NCBI RefSeq assembly: GCF_963576675.1
Contig: NC_088913.1
Span: forward strand, 14,211,001 to 14,275,000
Direction: 5' to 3'
Length of the DNA: 64,000 nucleotides
Origin: Euphorbia lathyris
Taxonomy: Eukaryota > Streptophyta > Magnoliopsida > Malpighiales > Euphorbiaceae
How positions within the stretch are numbered: position 1 is the first letter of the stretch; every line of letters begins with the position of its first letter. Of this stretch, positions 34,264-45,198 are shown one piece after another. Below the pieces are notes generated by a model that searched no databases, was not told where the DNA came from, and saw only the letters and a list, made by a program, of their open reading frames with translations. Position numbers and translations under genes: made by a program.

Positions 34264-36000
34264 ATAGCTTACCTTATGAGATAGACTTCATTCAGCAGAG
34301 GTAAATGTTATGTTGCTCTGAAGTTAACATCTGCTAAACTATTTATAATCATTTTGTCAACTACAAACAAGATATCAGCTATATTTTGTTATTTTAATAA
34401 CTATCAAGATATGAGTTTTGGAGTTTTAGTTATGTTTTTTTTTTTTTTTTTTTTTATGAGAAATGGAACAAATGTTTTTGGTTCATTTTTAAGTTTATTT
34501 TTAATGCTTACAAATTCAAAATGGCAGGGCCTTAGTTTTAATTATTCACACTAGCAACATTTTCAATTCTTAAATTATATTTTTAATAACCAATTAAAGT
34601 TGATTGGAATGACTAAAGATCTTAAGTCTCTTAAATTAGAAATTTGAGTTTCAAAAACTTCAATTGCGGAGACAAAACACCTAAAAAATATGTCTAACAA
34701 TATCCTAAAACTGAGTAGATAAATTATTATAAAAGAAGATAGTTTTTGAATGAATAATATATGACAAGCCTTCTGTCTTGGTTGGATTTTCCATTTTGAA
34801 TTCTTTTGGAACGAAACATTATTGTAATAAATCTTACATAGTTTATTAGTTTCAATCTTATTTTGTTAGATAACAATAACCTTACATAGTTTATTAGTTT
34901 TAAGCATTACAACTTGCATCACCAAGCTTGGTTAAGCAAGCTTATAACACAAGTGGTAGCAACAATGTGACGAACATTCCTATGGCTTAAAAGTCTGAAA
35001 TCGATGCAACTATAACATTAGGTTTGCTTGTTCCAAGTTGAGAGTTTAACCAAGTTGTTTTGACTGAGGTTGAGATGGCTTGTTCCTAATAGTGAAAGGA
35101 ATACAACTGGTGCAACTTGAGTTACGAAGCTATTATATTGTTTGTTAAATTAATATACCATTGTTCATGTGTTTTCTATTGAAATGTAATTTTACCCTTT
35201 AATTGGAGCTTTCTCTGATTATACCTTTAACATTTTGTGATACATCTGAACACCAATTAAAAGAGGGATGTATACCAATTTATTAAAGATGATTATTGTT
35301 AAAAAATGAATATATAAAAATGATATTATTTAATTGGACGAGTGTATTATACCAGAAATATTATAGAGTTTTTCTAATACAAAACCATGTCTTAGAGAGG
35401 GTGTTCTACTATCTAATCTTGCTACTGAAATGAAGAAAAACTCTTTCCAATCCTGCTTTAATATATTGATAATCAAATAACGGTTAAATGAACCAATTCA
35501 AATTTTCAAATAGATATAGATAAATTTGATCTTATTTAGAATCGTTAGGGGTAAATTTATACAATTTCACACGTTAAGGGTAAATCTGCACTTTCTAGAG
35601 AATGGTAAGGGTAAATTTAAACATTATCACTTTCATTTTTTTTTACGGATTTTAATGTTATAATAATGTAAAATTCAATGATTTTTATGTTGTAAAATAA
35701 AATTTAAGGGCTATAATATTAATAATAGTAGTATTCAGGATCAATTGGTGCAAAATAAGTATCAAAATATCCGTGTCTTAAATGATATATGGAATTGATC
35801 TAACTTTTCAATTTTAGGAGTTAAATTACACCATTTTAAACATTAGGAGTAAAATTGCTCCCGACTTAAACGTTAAACTATTTTTACACTTTATCCCATT
35901 GGTATAATATTAAAAATATGTTATATTTTTTTTAATTTTATTAAAATATATACGACTGTTTGTGTGATTTACTAATTTACCATGGATTTTTACATTTTGA
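34264..36000. other. Intergenic, AT-rich, with dispersed repeat remnants
   Basis: The first 110 bases match the flank at 20,575. A T homopolymer lies near 34,435-34,455. Around 35,460-35,625 the sequence resembles 29,450-29,600 and 40,480-40,640. The segment 35,740-35,906 resembles the right arm of the Mutator-like MITEs (ATTAGGAGTAAAATTGCTCC). No gene was recognised. Confidence 0.45.
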
Positions 36001-36169
36001 TGCCCTCGTGTTTACATTTGGGTTGTAATTAGTCATTATGCCCTCAAGTTTTTAGAGTCCACACAGTCGCTCAAAAACGGCGGAGTTTCAGATTTCCGAC
36101 CACTTTAGGTTTTCCGTTTCCATCTTGTTTTCCTACTGGTCCAGAGCAGTTTAGCCCTAGATTGAGGAA

Positions 36170-37779
36170 ATGGAAAGCAAAAGGATGAATATGGAGGAGG
36201 AGAAAGAAGATCGAATCAGTTCTTTGCCAGATTCAATCCTTCAACACATCCTCTCCCTTCTGCCATCAACCAAACAAGCTATTCAGACTGGAATTCTATC
36301 AAAACGGTGGGAGAATCAATGGACTCAAATTCCCGTTCTCATCTTTGATTCAACTGGTATGTCTTATGAAAACTTCCTTCGATTCATTGACAATACCTTA
36401 ATTCTCCACGACTGCGCTAAAATCGACAAATTTCACCTCAAATATTGTTATAGCGATAGGAAGGATCCTCAATTTAGTTCGAAAATCCGGTTTGCAACAA
36501 GAAAATATGTGGATGAGTTATATTTGTATTCGAGTACAAACGTGCAAGAATACAAGTTGCCGAATTTCCTGTTTAACAATGCTTCACTGGCTATATTAAC
36601 AACAGTTAATTGTATTTTTATGCCTAATGGAAAGGTAAGTTGGCAATATCTGACCACATTGTCTATGGTAAGGTGTAAATTCGGTGATGAAGCCATGGAA
36701 CTTGTTCTCTCTGGCAGTCCGCTACTCGAAAAATTATCATTAGGAAACTGTTTTGGGTTTAACAATCTGGCTATTGCTTCCAAATCCTTGAAAATATTGG
36801 TTTTCGAACAATTTCTCAACATTTTTTATATTGAAATTTCATGTCCAAAGCTTGATAGATTGTGGCTTCACGGATGTTGCAATGTTAGAACTGCTAAACT
36901 ACTGAATTTACCATCTTCACTTTCTGCTAATATTGAATTTAAGCATCATGAGGATCAGTGTAATGAAATCCGTATAAGTTTGACTAGAGACATCCTTCAA
37001 CAACTTCAGCATGTCAAGGAGCTAACAATTGGGAGTTGGTTATTGGAGGTAACTTCTAAAGTGAAAAAAAAACATTTCATCCTATTTCTTAAAGCAATAT
37101 ATGCAATATTTTTAAATTAAAATTGAATTATTACACTCTCTTTCTAAATTTCCATTCCGCATTATGTTTGTAGTTTCTGTCACAAACACAGGTGGGAGAT
37201 CACTTGTCTCCAGCCTTACACATCAAAGGCTTGACTCTGAGGTCTCATAATATCTCTGGAATTGCTTGTTTACTTCGTAATTCACCCGTGCTTGAGAAAT
37301 TATCTATTAATGTGACATTTTATGACCAGGTAACAACTAAAACCTTTTAAATTCTAAATATCAAATGTAGTTACAAGTATTATTGTGAATGATATAGTGT
37401 ATATGGTTTAGAAAGTTTGAGCATTTCATGAGTTTTCTCAAATTTTACATGAATATATATATATATATATTTTTTTTTCTTTTATGACCAGGACTATCGT
37501 GATTTTGGGGAAAACTACTGGTCGGATGCGACTGTTTACAATTGTTTGGTATCTCATCTGAAGACTATTAAGATCATTGGCTTTCCAAAGAGAGATGACA
37601 AACATAAGGTTATGCTAAACTTTGTTCAATTTTTTCTCAAGAATGCAAAAGTCCTGGAAAAGTTGGTCGTCCAATTGAAAGATGATGGAACAGATTTTCC
37701 GTCCAAAGTTTCTCAAGAATTGTTAAGCTTGCCAAGATTTTCTCAATATGCGATTATTGAGTTGATATGCTGTAAGTAG
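36170..37779 (+). CDS. F-box/LRR/FBD-type protein, intact, three exons (unit C)
   Basis: A near-identical sister of the gene at 26,634. Exons 36,170-37,048, 37,174-37,329 and 37,492-37,779 are all phase 0 and give 440 residues. The F-box is RISSLPDSILQHILSLLPST followed by SKRWENQWTQIP. LRR-like segments are LPNFLFNNASLAILTTVNC, LSGSPLLEKLSLGNCFGF and ISCPKLDRLWLHGCCNV. The last exon encodes SHLKTIKIIGFPKRDDK and LLSLPRFSQYAIIELICCK. Introns share position and sequence with the unit B copy. An AT/T-run expansion sits at the end of intron 2 (about 37,455-37,480). It is probably functional as an SCF adaptor of unknown substrate. The different repeat contents in the introns show it is a distinct copy, not an assembly repeat. 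Confidence 0.88.
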
Positions 37780-38069
37780 ATAGGATTATTTTTTTTTTAG
37801 TTTGTTGTGCTTAATGTAAGCTTTTATATTGGGGATAAATTGTTGGGAGGAGTAAATGGAATATGGTTTAATGAGTAGTTGGATGATGATTATTGTTCGG
37901 TGACTTTTAATTAGCAGAAACATATGAGCATTAAAAATATAACTTCTTTCCTAACGATCCCAGCTCTTTTAATTTCTTTATTTTTATTCTTCCTAGCTCT
38001 GTTATTCAGGAAAGGGGCTGTTTGAATATAGCATGGGAAATACGCATAAGTTTTCTTTTTCTGAACATC

Positions 38070-38455
38070 TCTGATACTGATGTTAGTGTTAAGGCTAAAG
38101 TTGTTGATTGTTGGAGAAGAAACTGAGCATGTTTGGGAGGGTGTCCAACAGTTTCAGGTTTCTTTGGAAAAATCTGATAAACCTGCTTCTTTTTCTGTTG
38201 CTTCTGCCTGGAATTATCTTCGGATAAAGTGATGGTTTTGTAAGAAAGCTTTGGGTAGGAGTTTTCTTGCTCGGTTCAGAAGGGTGACGTTTATTACCAC
38301 TGTTTATGTGATGTGGCAAGCAAATAATCATTTGTATTTTCAGAATCTTCAACCTGATGTTGAGGATTTAATTAGGCTTGTGGGGGTTTATGTTGTTATG
38401 AATTGTTTGGTGATAAAGTGTCCTGTAGGTTTTTATCGAAATGTTTGGTCCTAGA
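38070..38455 (+). pseudogene. LINE zf-RVT fragment, unit C
   Basis: Third copy of the scrap that follows each FBD-type gene. It encodes VTFITTVYVMWQANNHLYFQ and LQPDVEDLIRLVGVYVVMN, the C-terminal end of a LINE zf-RVT region, after a broken KALGRSFLARFRR. It is shorter in its first part than the unit A copy. Confidence 0.6.
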
Positions 38456-39067
38456 TAGACCTGGTTTATAATATTGATTGATTTCAGCAATAGTTTTTGT
38501 ATGTCTATGAACCTAACTTGTTAGCTGTTCTTCTAGGTGAGTCCTGTTTTGAGCTTCAACTTTGGAATTTAACCAGTTGGATTTGTTAGACTTTAGAAAT
38601 ACAGGTTACTGGTTTTACATTTAACATTATTGTATTTTATTGATTGTTATATTTTGCATCTCATACTACTACTGTAACCACATGAAGGATTCTGGGTTTA
38701 CATTATTGATGTGTTGTTTTGATGATTGAACTGACCAAGTGTATGATCAATGATGAATTTGTGGACAAAGCAAAGGCTTGTGATAGGAGACGGGTTTCGA
38801 CGATCGCTTCAAGGCAGGCATTAAGCACGGTATTCATCATATTACAGAAAGTAGCTATATGCATATATCGGAGTACAGAAAGTTTAAATGCATAAGCAGT
38901 TAGAATTTTCTATTAACTTGTTGCCTAATAATAATAGTACCAGTTCATGTCTCAATATCATGAAATAGTTGTTTTATGTCGCTGAACTTAATCTAAGTTC
39001 AAAATGAGTTGGATTTGTTATACTTTGATATTTATTTGTTTATTATTATATATACATTATTTTTGTG
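38456..39067. other. Intergenic, partly shared with 23,200-23,480
   Basis: Shares AATATTGATTGATTTCAGCA and GAAGGATTCTGGGTT with the segment following the unit A LINE fragment. No gene was recognised. Confidence 0.4.
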
Positions 39068-39500
39068 AAAGTTCAAATAAAACCCTTGTGGTTTCACTAA
39101 TTTTCAGATAAAGGACTGTGGTTTCTTTTTGTCAAAACGAGGACTGAGGTTTCGCACTTTTAATAATACTATTAAAACTATCTTTAACGACCTGAAAATG
39201 AAAATTTTCAAGAATTAAAGTTGTTCAATGTCATATTATCTTTTTGGAACTTTCTCTCTCTAAACATTAACTTTCTCTCTAAATAATCTCGAAATAAAAA
39301 AGCTAAAGAATTAAAGTTGCTTAAAATATTAGTAGTTCTTAAAATATGTCATTTTTGAAGTTGTTAAGGGTGATTTTAATAATATCAATCGAAAAAGTTA
39401 TTATTTTGCTAAAGTTGAAAACCTCAGTCCTCGTTTTGACAAAAAGTAAACCACAGTCCTTTATCTGAAAAAGAACAATTCATTAAGCACATGTGGTTTT
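39068..39500. mobile_element. MITE with long terminal inverted repeats
   Basis: AGATAAAGGACTGTGGTTTC...GTCAAAACGAGGACTGAGG on the left (39,110-39,155) is repeated as its reverse complement on the right (about 39,420-39,465). The arms extend imperfectly to about 80 bp. The interior is AT-rich and non-coding. The ends and target duplication are not sharply defined. Confidence 0.6.
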
Positions 39501-39544
39501 GGCCATAATATCGGCATTGGTTCGTCGTTTGATGCTGAAGTTTG

Positions 39545-39835
39545 GGGTGTTTGTACAGACGACTGTTAGCCAAGGAACTAAATATCACTCAGCTGCTTAG
39601 GACAACGTCTATTTTCTGTCAAACCCTTCCTTGTTTCCTGCTGCATCCGGGAATATATTCAACAGCCTTCTTAAACTCCTTTCCAAACAAAATTGAATTG
39701 CCGACAAACTAGCATCCTTGGCACATGATCTCCCGGTTGGCATCACTCGATTCAATGACCCTCCGGCTTCGGTCGCTCAGCTGCTCCTGGACGATAGATA
39801 GAGTGGGAGCTGTTTTCCCCAGGAATGTTCCTTGC
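39545..39835 (+). pseudogene. LINE RNase H tail fragment, unit C
   Basis: Matches 28,745-29,040. Readable segments are the RNase H-type IADKLASLAHDLPVGITRFN and, slightly downstream, QLLLDDR. Frames are broken. A T-run begins right after it. Confidence 0.55.
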
Positions 39836-39840
39836 CAGTG

Positions 39841-40090
39841 CTATTTGTTGTATTCTGTTTTTTTTTTTTTTTTTTGCTTCAGTTGTATAAAAAAAGAAGC
39901 TAAAATAAAGCAAATCCAAAAGGCAATAGGAAGACATTCATAACATAAGTTGGAATTAGCTTGAGTAACAGTTTTGAATAAAATTTCTTTACCTGCTCTG
40001 GAAAGGATTTTTGAATGCCAAGACTCCATTCCAAGTTCTATTCTTTGATAAATCTTAGAACTTCCTTGATCAAGGTAATGCCCCTAATAC
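39841..40090 (-). pseudogene. LINE fragment (region after the reverse transcriptase)
   Basis: On the minus strand it reads MESWHSKILSRAGKEILFKT followed by VTQANSNLCYECLPIAFWIC. This is the W..K.LS.AGKE.L.K.V.QA....Y motif found just after the LINE reverse transcriptase. The insertion separates the unit C RNase H tail from sequence that is contiguous in unit B, so it arrived after that duplication. Confidence 0.6.
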
Positions 40091-40935
40091 TACACACCGC
40101 TCCTCTATTAACATAATCAAAATTCTTACTGAAAAGCACTGTTGATTTGGGAAGTTAACCATTTGCCCAGAAGCTAATTCGTACTCATTAAGTACATCTT
40201 GAACAACCTGGCAGTTAGATACAATAACTTCAAAGTATAAATAGCAATCGTCGGAATACTCCGCATAACGATTTTTAAATTTTTAATGATGGTTCCTTAT
40301 TAAAAACCTATCTTTTAATAGTGGTGTAATGTTTATTAGGTTATTAACTTAATTACAAGCAACCTGTCAAAATATCAACAATTAAATCTGTAACCAACAA
40401 GTCAATTAAAATGTTTACTATATTACTAACAAAGTTATCAAAACACACAAAATTTCTTTAGTTTATTGATAAAATTGTTTGACATGTCTGATATGACAAT
40501 CAAATAACCGGTTTAAATTTTTTCCGTAAACAAAGTAAAATTGATCTCATTTTGGAAATTTAGGGAGTACATTTGTACTATTTCACACATTAATGATAAT
40601 TCTGTACTTTCAAAAGAATGATAGGGGTAAATTTAGACATCATTTCTTAAATTTTGTTGCTTTAGATTTTAATATTACAATAATGTAAACTTCAAGAATT
40701 TTTAAATTGTAAAATGAAGTTTAAGGGCTACAATATTAATAATATTATTGTTTAGGGACCTGAATGTATTTTGCCCTACATTTATTTAGTTGTAAACTAT
40801 TAAAATTTAAATAAGATAAAACATCATATAATTAAACATCGCGCTTACAAGAGGGTTTATTACTCCACCTATAGGGACTCCAACAGCGGCAACATAATTC
40901 AAATCCAAGTGGAGGCCCCACAAGGAACGTTCTTA
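40091..40935. other. Intergenic, duplicate of 29,050-29,850
   Basis: No gene. It is collinear with the unit B flank, with indels. It ends near 40,935, where a different LINE fragment follows within 160 bases. Confidence 0.5.
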
Positions 40936-41089
40936 CCGATGAACATACTTTCAGAACTACTTTTTTGCCTTTTAACTCTAAACCATTAAGCATGCCCACC
41001 CAGCTATTGGATAAGCTTAGAGTTGATGTTATCATTCAATAATTTTAAAACGATTGCCGTGATTACCGAACAAACTAATGGGTTGACTG

Positions 41090-41515
41090 AAATTAACAAA
41101 ACAAATGGTCCTTCAGACCTGATTGCCAGTCCAACCACGCCCCGCTATCATCTCGCAAACGGCTAATCGGATTCTTCTTTCTTCGGTTAGACGCAGCAGT
41201 GTGGAAAAATCTGGAGTTTAAATCACTAGCTTTGAGCCAAAGTTGCTTAGACCTCTGGCGCCAGAAAACTTCCCTCTGGAGTAGTAACGCATCGAGCTCC
41301 TCTCTGATACTGAGAAAACAGTTCTGCGACACAGGGTCACTCCGCCTCCGCAGAAGCCGCAACTCGTCTTTGCACCCACGGATCCGATTAGAGAACTTTG
41401 ATCGGATTTTATCCCCCCAACTGAGCAGATTGTCAGCACACCTGTCCTGTTTAACCAACAGACTCGCCGTTCCGCTCTCAAAAGGTCTTTTAACTTAATT
41501 GGCACGGCCTCTATC
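41090..41515 (-). pseudogene. LINE ORF2 fragment (endonuclease-RT linker)
   Basis: The minus-strand frame reads LRLLRRRSDPVSQNCFLSIR, then LLQREVFWRQRSKQLWLKAS, DLNSRFFHTAASNRRKKNPI and SRLRDDSGAWL. This is the conserved linker between endonuclease and reverse transcriptase in plant LINEs (FWRQRS..WL..GD.NT.FFH). It is open over about 120 codons, so it is a fairly young fragment. Both domains around it are missing. Confidence 0.75.
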
Positions 41516-41764
41516 ATTATAATGGATTGCTATTCACCGCCTCCAAATTACTTATCGCGGCTTCCTCAAGACACTTTTGCCTATTTCATTTGTTAAATTT
41601 AAAAAATGAAATTCTCTAAAAAAAATTTGAAATTAAAAAACCCGAACAACATTCATGAGACTTAAACACGGTAGAGGAAAAAGACTAATGATTCATTGGA
41701 TAAGTATATTTATTTGAAAATCGAATCGAAACCATGAGTTCCGTCTCCGGATTCGGAGACAAAA

Positions 41765-41918
41765 TTCATCCTAAATGTGCTAAACGGGTGATTCACACCA
41801 CCTGGCCTAGGCAGAAACGGATGAACTACCTGTTTCTGCCTAGGCGGAAATGGATGATCCACCCGTTTCCCCCTAGGTCAGGTGGTGTGAATCACCCGTT
41901 TAGCTGGATGAATTTTTT
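41765..41918. repeat. Foldback element with 33-bp arms and nested inner hairpin
   Basis: The left arm 41,779-41,811 and right arm 41,872-41,904 are reverse complements with a single mismatch. The outer flanks ATTCATCC and GGATGAAT extend the pairing. Inside, GCCTAGGCAGAAAC and GTTTCTGCCTAGGC form a second hairpin. There is no coding capacity. It could be a small foldback transposon; a hairpin RNA precursor is possible but there is no evidence for expression. Confidence 0.75.
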
Positions 41919-42060
41919 TTACATACAGATTGGATCGATAAGTTTTTGGAGACAAAGTTCAATTAGTGTAAATAGGAACTGTAGTTATTTAATTTCCTCG
42001 ACGTTCTCGGGTCCATTTTTCAGAAATCCAATTTTTGGCTCGGGAGAGAGAGGATATTAA

Positions 42061-42387
42061 GGGCCCGTTTGTTTTACCTACTGCTTGTTGTTGTTGTTTG
42101 TTGTTTACTGTTACGGTTTGCTGTTTGTTAATTCGGTTTGCTGTTGCTGTTGCTGTTTGCTGTTACGGTTGGAAAAAGTTGCTTTTCTAAAAAGCAGAGA
42201 TTCTCTGCTTTTGTAAAAAGCTGCTTTTCAGGTGTTAAAGGCAAACAGGAGGTCACTAACCAAACACCTAATACTGCTTTTCATGTGTAAACGGCAAAGA
42301 GGAAGTCACTAATCAAACACCTAAAACTCTCCCTTTTGAAGTGAAAAGGTAAATAGGAGTATGAAAAGGAGCAACCAAACACCCCCC
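42061..42387. mobile_element. PIF/Harbinger-like MITE, copy 2, TAA target duplication
   Basis: It starts GGGCCCGTTTGTTTTACC and ends CAACCAAACACCCCCC, forming imperfect inverted termini. It is flanked by TAA on both sides (42,058-42,060 and 42,388-42,390). The interior is rich in GTTTGCTGTTGCTG and in AACCAAACACCTAA-type motifs. A sister copy lies at 3,209-3,520. Confidence 0.7.
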
Positions 42388-42493
42388 TAAGTTTTTGAAT
42401 GGAAAAATGAAAAGGGCGAAAATATCCAAAAGGAGTGGTGATAAGTAATTTGGAAGCGGTGAATAGCAAAACCTTATATAAAAATATGTTATT

Positions 42494-42776
42494 AACACCG
42501 TTAGTCAATTTGGTATGTGTTTACTAACGGAATGAACCCCAAGATACATTTGGTATGTGTTTGCTAACGGAATAAAGCCCAAGGTATATTTGGTATGTGT
42601 TTGCTAACGGAATGAACCCCAAGAAGGTATATTTGATATTATTTTTTATTTTAAGGTTTGTTTGTGATAATTAGATAATAAATATAAGGACTAAATTAAC
42701 TCTTTTCCCTTTGACTTTTAACACCGTTAGTCAATTTGGTATGTGTTTGCTAACGGAATGAACCCCAAGGTACCAT
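42494..42776 (+). repeat. 40-bp tandem repeat plus a displaced copy
   Basis: The unit beginning TGGTATGTGTTTGCTAACGG recurs at 42,511, 42,551 and 42,591, exactly 40 bp apart. A fourth copy at 42,737 again has AACACCGTTAGTCAATT in front of it, as the first copy does. About 105 bp of unrelated sequence separates copies three and four. Non-coding. Confidence 0.85.
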
Positions 42777-43026
42777 TTTGCAACTTTTAAACCACATGGT
42801 TGTTGTTCGAAAACAGGTGTAACCACAAGTTTATTTTTGTAATTTTCCCTTTAAAATTTAAATACTAAATTAACTTTGTTTATATTGCAAAGGTTGATAT
42901 TTATCAAAAATATATAAAAAAAATACTAAATTAAATTTTAAATTTTAAATATCAGTATAATATATAAGTATATAATGTTGTTTTTAATTATAAGTTGAAA
43001 ACTAGCTTAGTGGTAAGATGTACTTA

Positions 43027-43305
43027 GGTGCTGTTTGATAAAATTGAAAATTAAGTGCTGAAAAAATAAGTATTGAATTTTAAGTGCTGAAAATATTGAA
43101 TGATATAATTTTTTATAAAAATATTAGTTGATAATGTTTAATTTAAAATGTTAAGTTAAATACTTTAACTTATCAAAATAAGTGGTTTTTAACTTAATTA
43201 ACTAATTTAAGTGGTGGGAAAACAACCGTTATCAAACGCATTTAAATTAAATAAGTGCTTAACATTTTAATTTAAGTAATTAAGTGGATTATCAAACAAG
43301 ACCTT
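43027..43305. mobile_element. Small TIR element (MITE-like)
   Basis: The left end AGGTGCTGTTTGATAAAATT and the reverse complement of the right end AAGGTCTTGTTTGATAATCC match imperfectly. The interior consists of AAGTGCTGAA/AAGTGCTTAA-type AT-rich motifs. The family was not assigned. Confidence 0.5.
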
Positions 43306-43590
43306 AATGATCCCTAAGACCTAGATTCGAATCCCATCTTCAACATATTTTTTTTAAGTTAAACATGTGTGAGTGGCTAACTGTATCAAACCGCTCAACC
43401 GGACTGATTCCTGGCCGGTTCAAACGGTTCAATCCAGCTCTTTGAACATATTAAAACCCAGTATCAACCGGACTGAAGACCTGACCGGTTCACGGTTGAA
43501 CCGATCAAACCGACCGATCCGGTCCTGTTTTCATAACATTGGTCTATACTACATGCAATCCCATTTCCTTCCTTTCCTTCCCCCAGAACA
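43306..43590. other. Intergenic with CCGGTT/AACCGG repeats
   Basis: The motif CCGGTTCA(A/C) and its complement recur about eight times in 43,390-43,530. This resembles low-complexity ends of some plant retroelements, but no element could be bounded. Confidence 0.35.
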
Positions 43591-43598
43591 TACTATTA

Positions 43599-43968
43599 AG
43601 GCTTAATACATCATTTGTTCCCTAAATTTGTCTTGTCCAAAAAGTTTGATTGTCCAAAAAAGTAAAACGACCAAGATTGAGATATGCGGTTCTAATATTA
43701 GAGAAGACAAATTTTATAGTTGATCAAGTAATAACTTCCTTTTAATATATTTTTGAATTTTGTAATAACATTCTAAGATGCGTGGAATAATCTTCCGCAT
43801 TTAATTTATTTTTTTGCAACTGAGTGATCAATTGATTAGATTTTATGCAAATTAATGAGACTAAATGAACCTTTTATGCAAGTTGATGGAGCTATCAAGA
43901 CACTTTAAAAATTCAAAGGACTAATCAATCTTTTTAAACAAATTCAGAAGCAAACGATGTATTAAGCC
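43599..43968. mobile_element. hAT-like MITE with 8-bp target duplication
   Basis: Inverted ends AGGCTTAATACATC and GATGTATTAAGCC, extending imperfectly to about 35 bp, are flanked by the 8-bp direct repeat TACTATTA (43,591-43,598 and 43,969-43,976). An 8-bp duplication suggests a hAT origin. One boundary base is ambiguous, so a 7-bp duplication is also possible. Non-coding interior. Confidence 0.75.
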
Positions 43969-43976
43969 TACTATTA

Positions 43977-45198
43977 ATGTTTATCAATAACCTTATCCAA
44001 ATATTTTGAAGTGCACATAACTTAATAATAAATTGGAGTGATGTATTAAGTGTTGTGGCGTGAGTAAAATCAAGGTAACATTCATTACAGAATATTAAAG
44101 AAAGGAAGAAGACGAACATCCCAAATATTGCTTTTATTCCCTTTGAATCCCAAACATAGACTCTAACGTTTATATAACAAATAGTACGAAAAGGAAACAA
44201 ATAAAATAGCAAAACCGACCATTCCAAGGACACTAACATGTGTCACAATGACAAAAGATAATGATAGAATGTTTAAATTTTTTGAATAAATTAAAACTAT
44301 AGAACTCTTTAAGTACATTTAAAAATATAGAGTCAGCAATAGATTACTATGAGAAAATTCAGAGATCCAATAGATTAATATAAGAAAGTTCATAAGTGTA
44401 TATCACTTTAAACTTTAAACAAATTCATAATGTTAATAAATCCAAGCAAGTTCAGACGAAGTTATAAAATATCAACAACGAACACCACCATAAGATCTAA
44501 AAAAACCTCATCTATTTCAGATTAAAAATGATTTGAACAAAATCTCATTACTTATATAAAAGAATAGGGTAAATTACACCCATGACCACTGAACTTTGAT
44601 CGTCTTTGCGGTATAGCTACTGAACTTCAAAACCTAACATAAAAACCACTGAATTTTACCCTTTCAACATAAACCCCACTATTTCCGTTCATCATATATC
44701 ATGACATTTGACTCCTCTTTTTAAGTTAGTAATTCATCTCCTCCCTTATCTCGTCTTTTTACTTAATATAGTAACTTCTCCTTCATATACCACGTGCTTG
44801 ACAATATTTAAATAATAAAGTTAAAATAGTAATTTGCTAAATTTACTTTTACATTTAATTACTCTATCATTGAACATAGCAGCAGACACTGTTGTGGAAG
44901 CTTTGCAGCACTTCTTTAAAATATATACACAGAATGGCTTTTTTTTATTCCACAATCCGAATGGTTTTTTTATTTATTCCAACAATAAGAATGGCTTAAA
45001 ATATATATGAAAAGAGAACAAAAATAAAAGAAAGTAAAAACATGATGAATCTTAATCTGATATTAATTGCTGAATGAAATATATATAATCGAAAATCATA
45101 AAATGAATATCAATCTCAGATTCTTCAAACATGAATATACCTTCCGCATCTTTCACTTGATTCAACAAACCCAAGCTTGGTTCGTCTAGGTAATACAT
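43977..45198. other. AT-rich intergenic downstream of the minus-strand F-box gene
   Basis: The part 44,570-44,720 (GGGTAAATTACACCCATGAC, CCACTGAACTTTGATC, TTTGCGGTATAGCTACTGAA) has the look of the end of a dispersed TIR element. No partner end was identified. No gene was recognised. Confidence 0.4.

Noticed and set aside
43380..43530. CCGGTT/AACCGG-rich block as a possible regulatory cluster
   Set aside because: Similar low-complexity text is common at plant transposon ends, and no element or gene could be tied to it.
43934..44239. 101-codon minus-strand frame
   Set aside because: It starts inside the hAT-like MITE boundary region and has no recognisable motif; probably chance.
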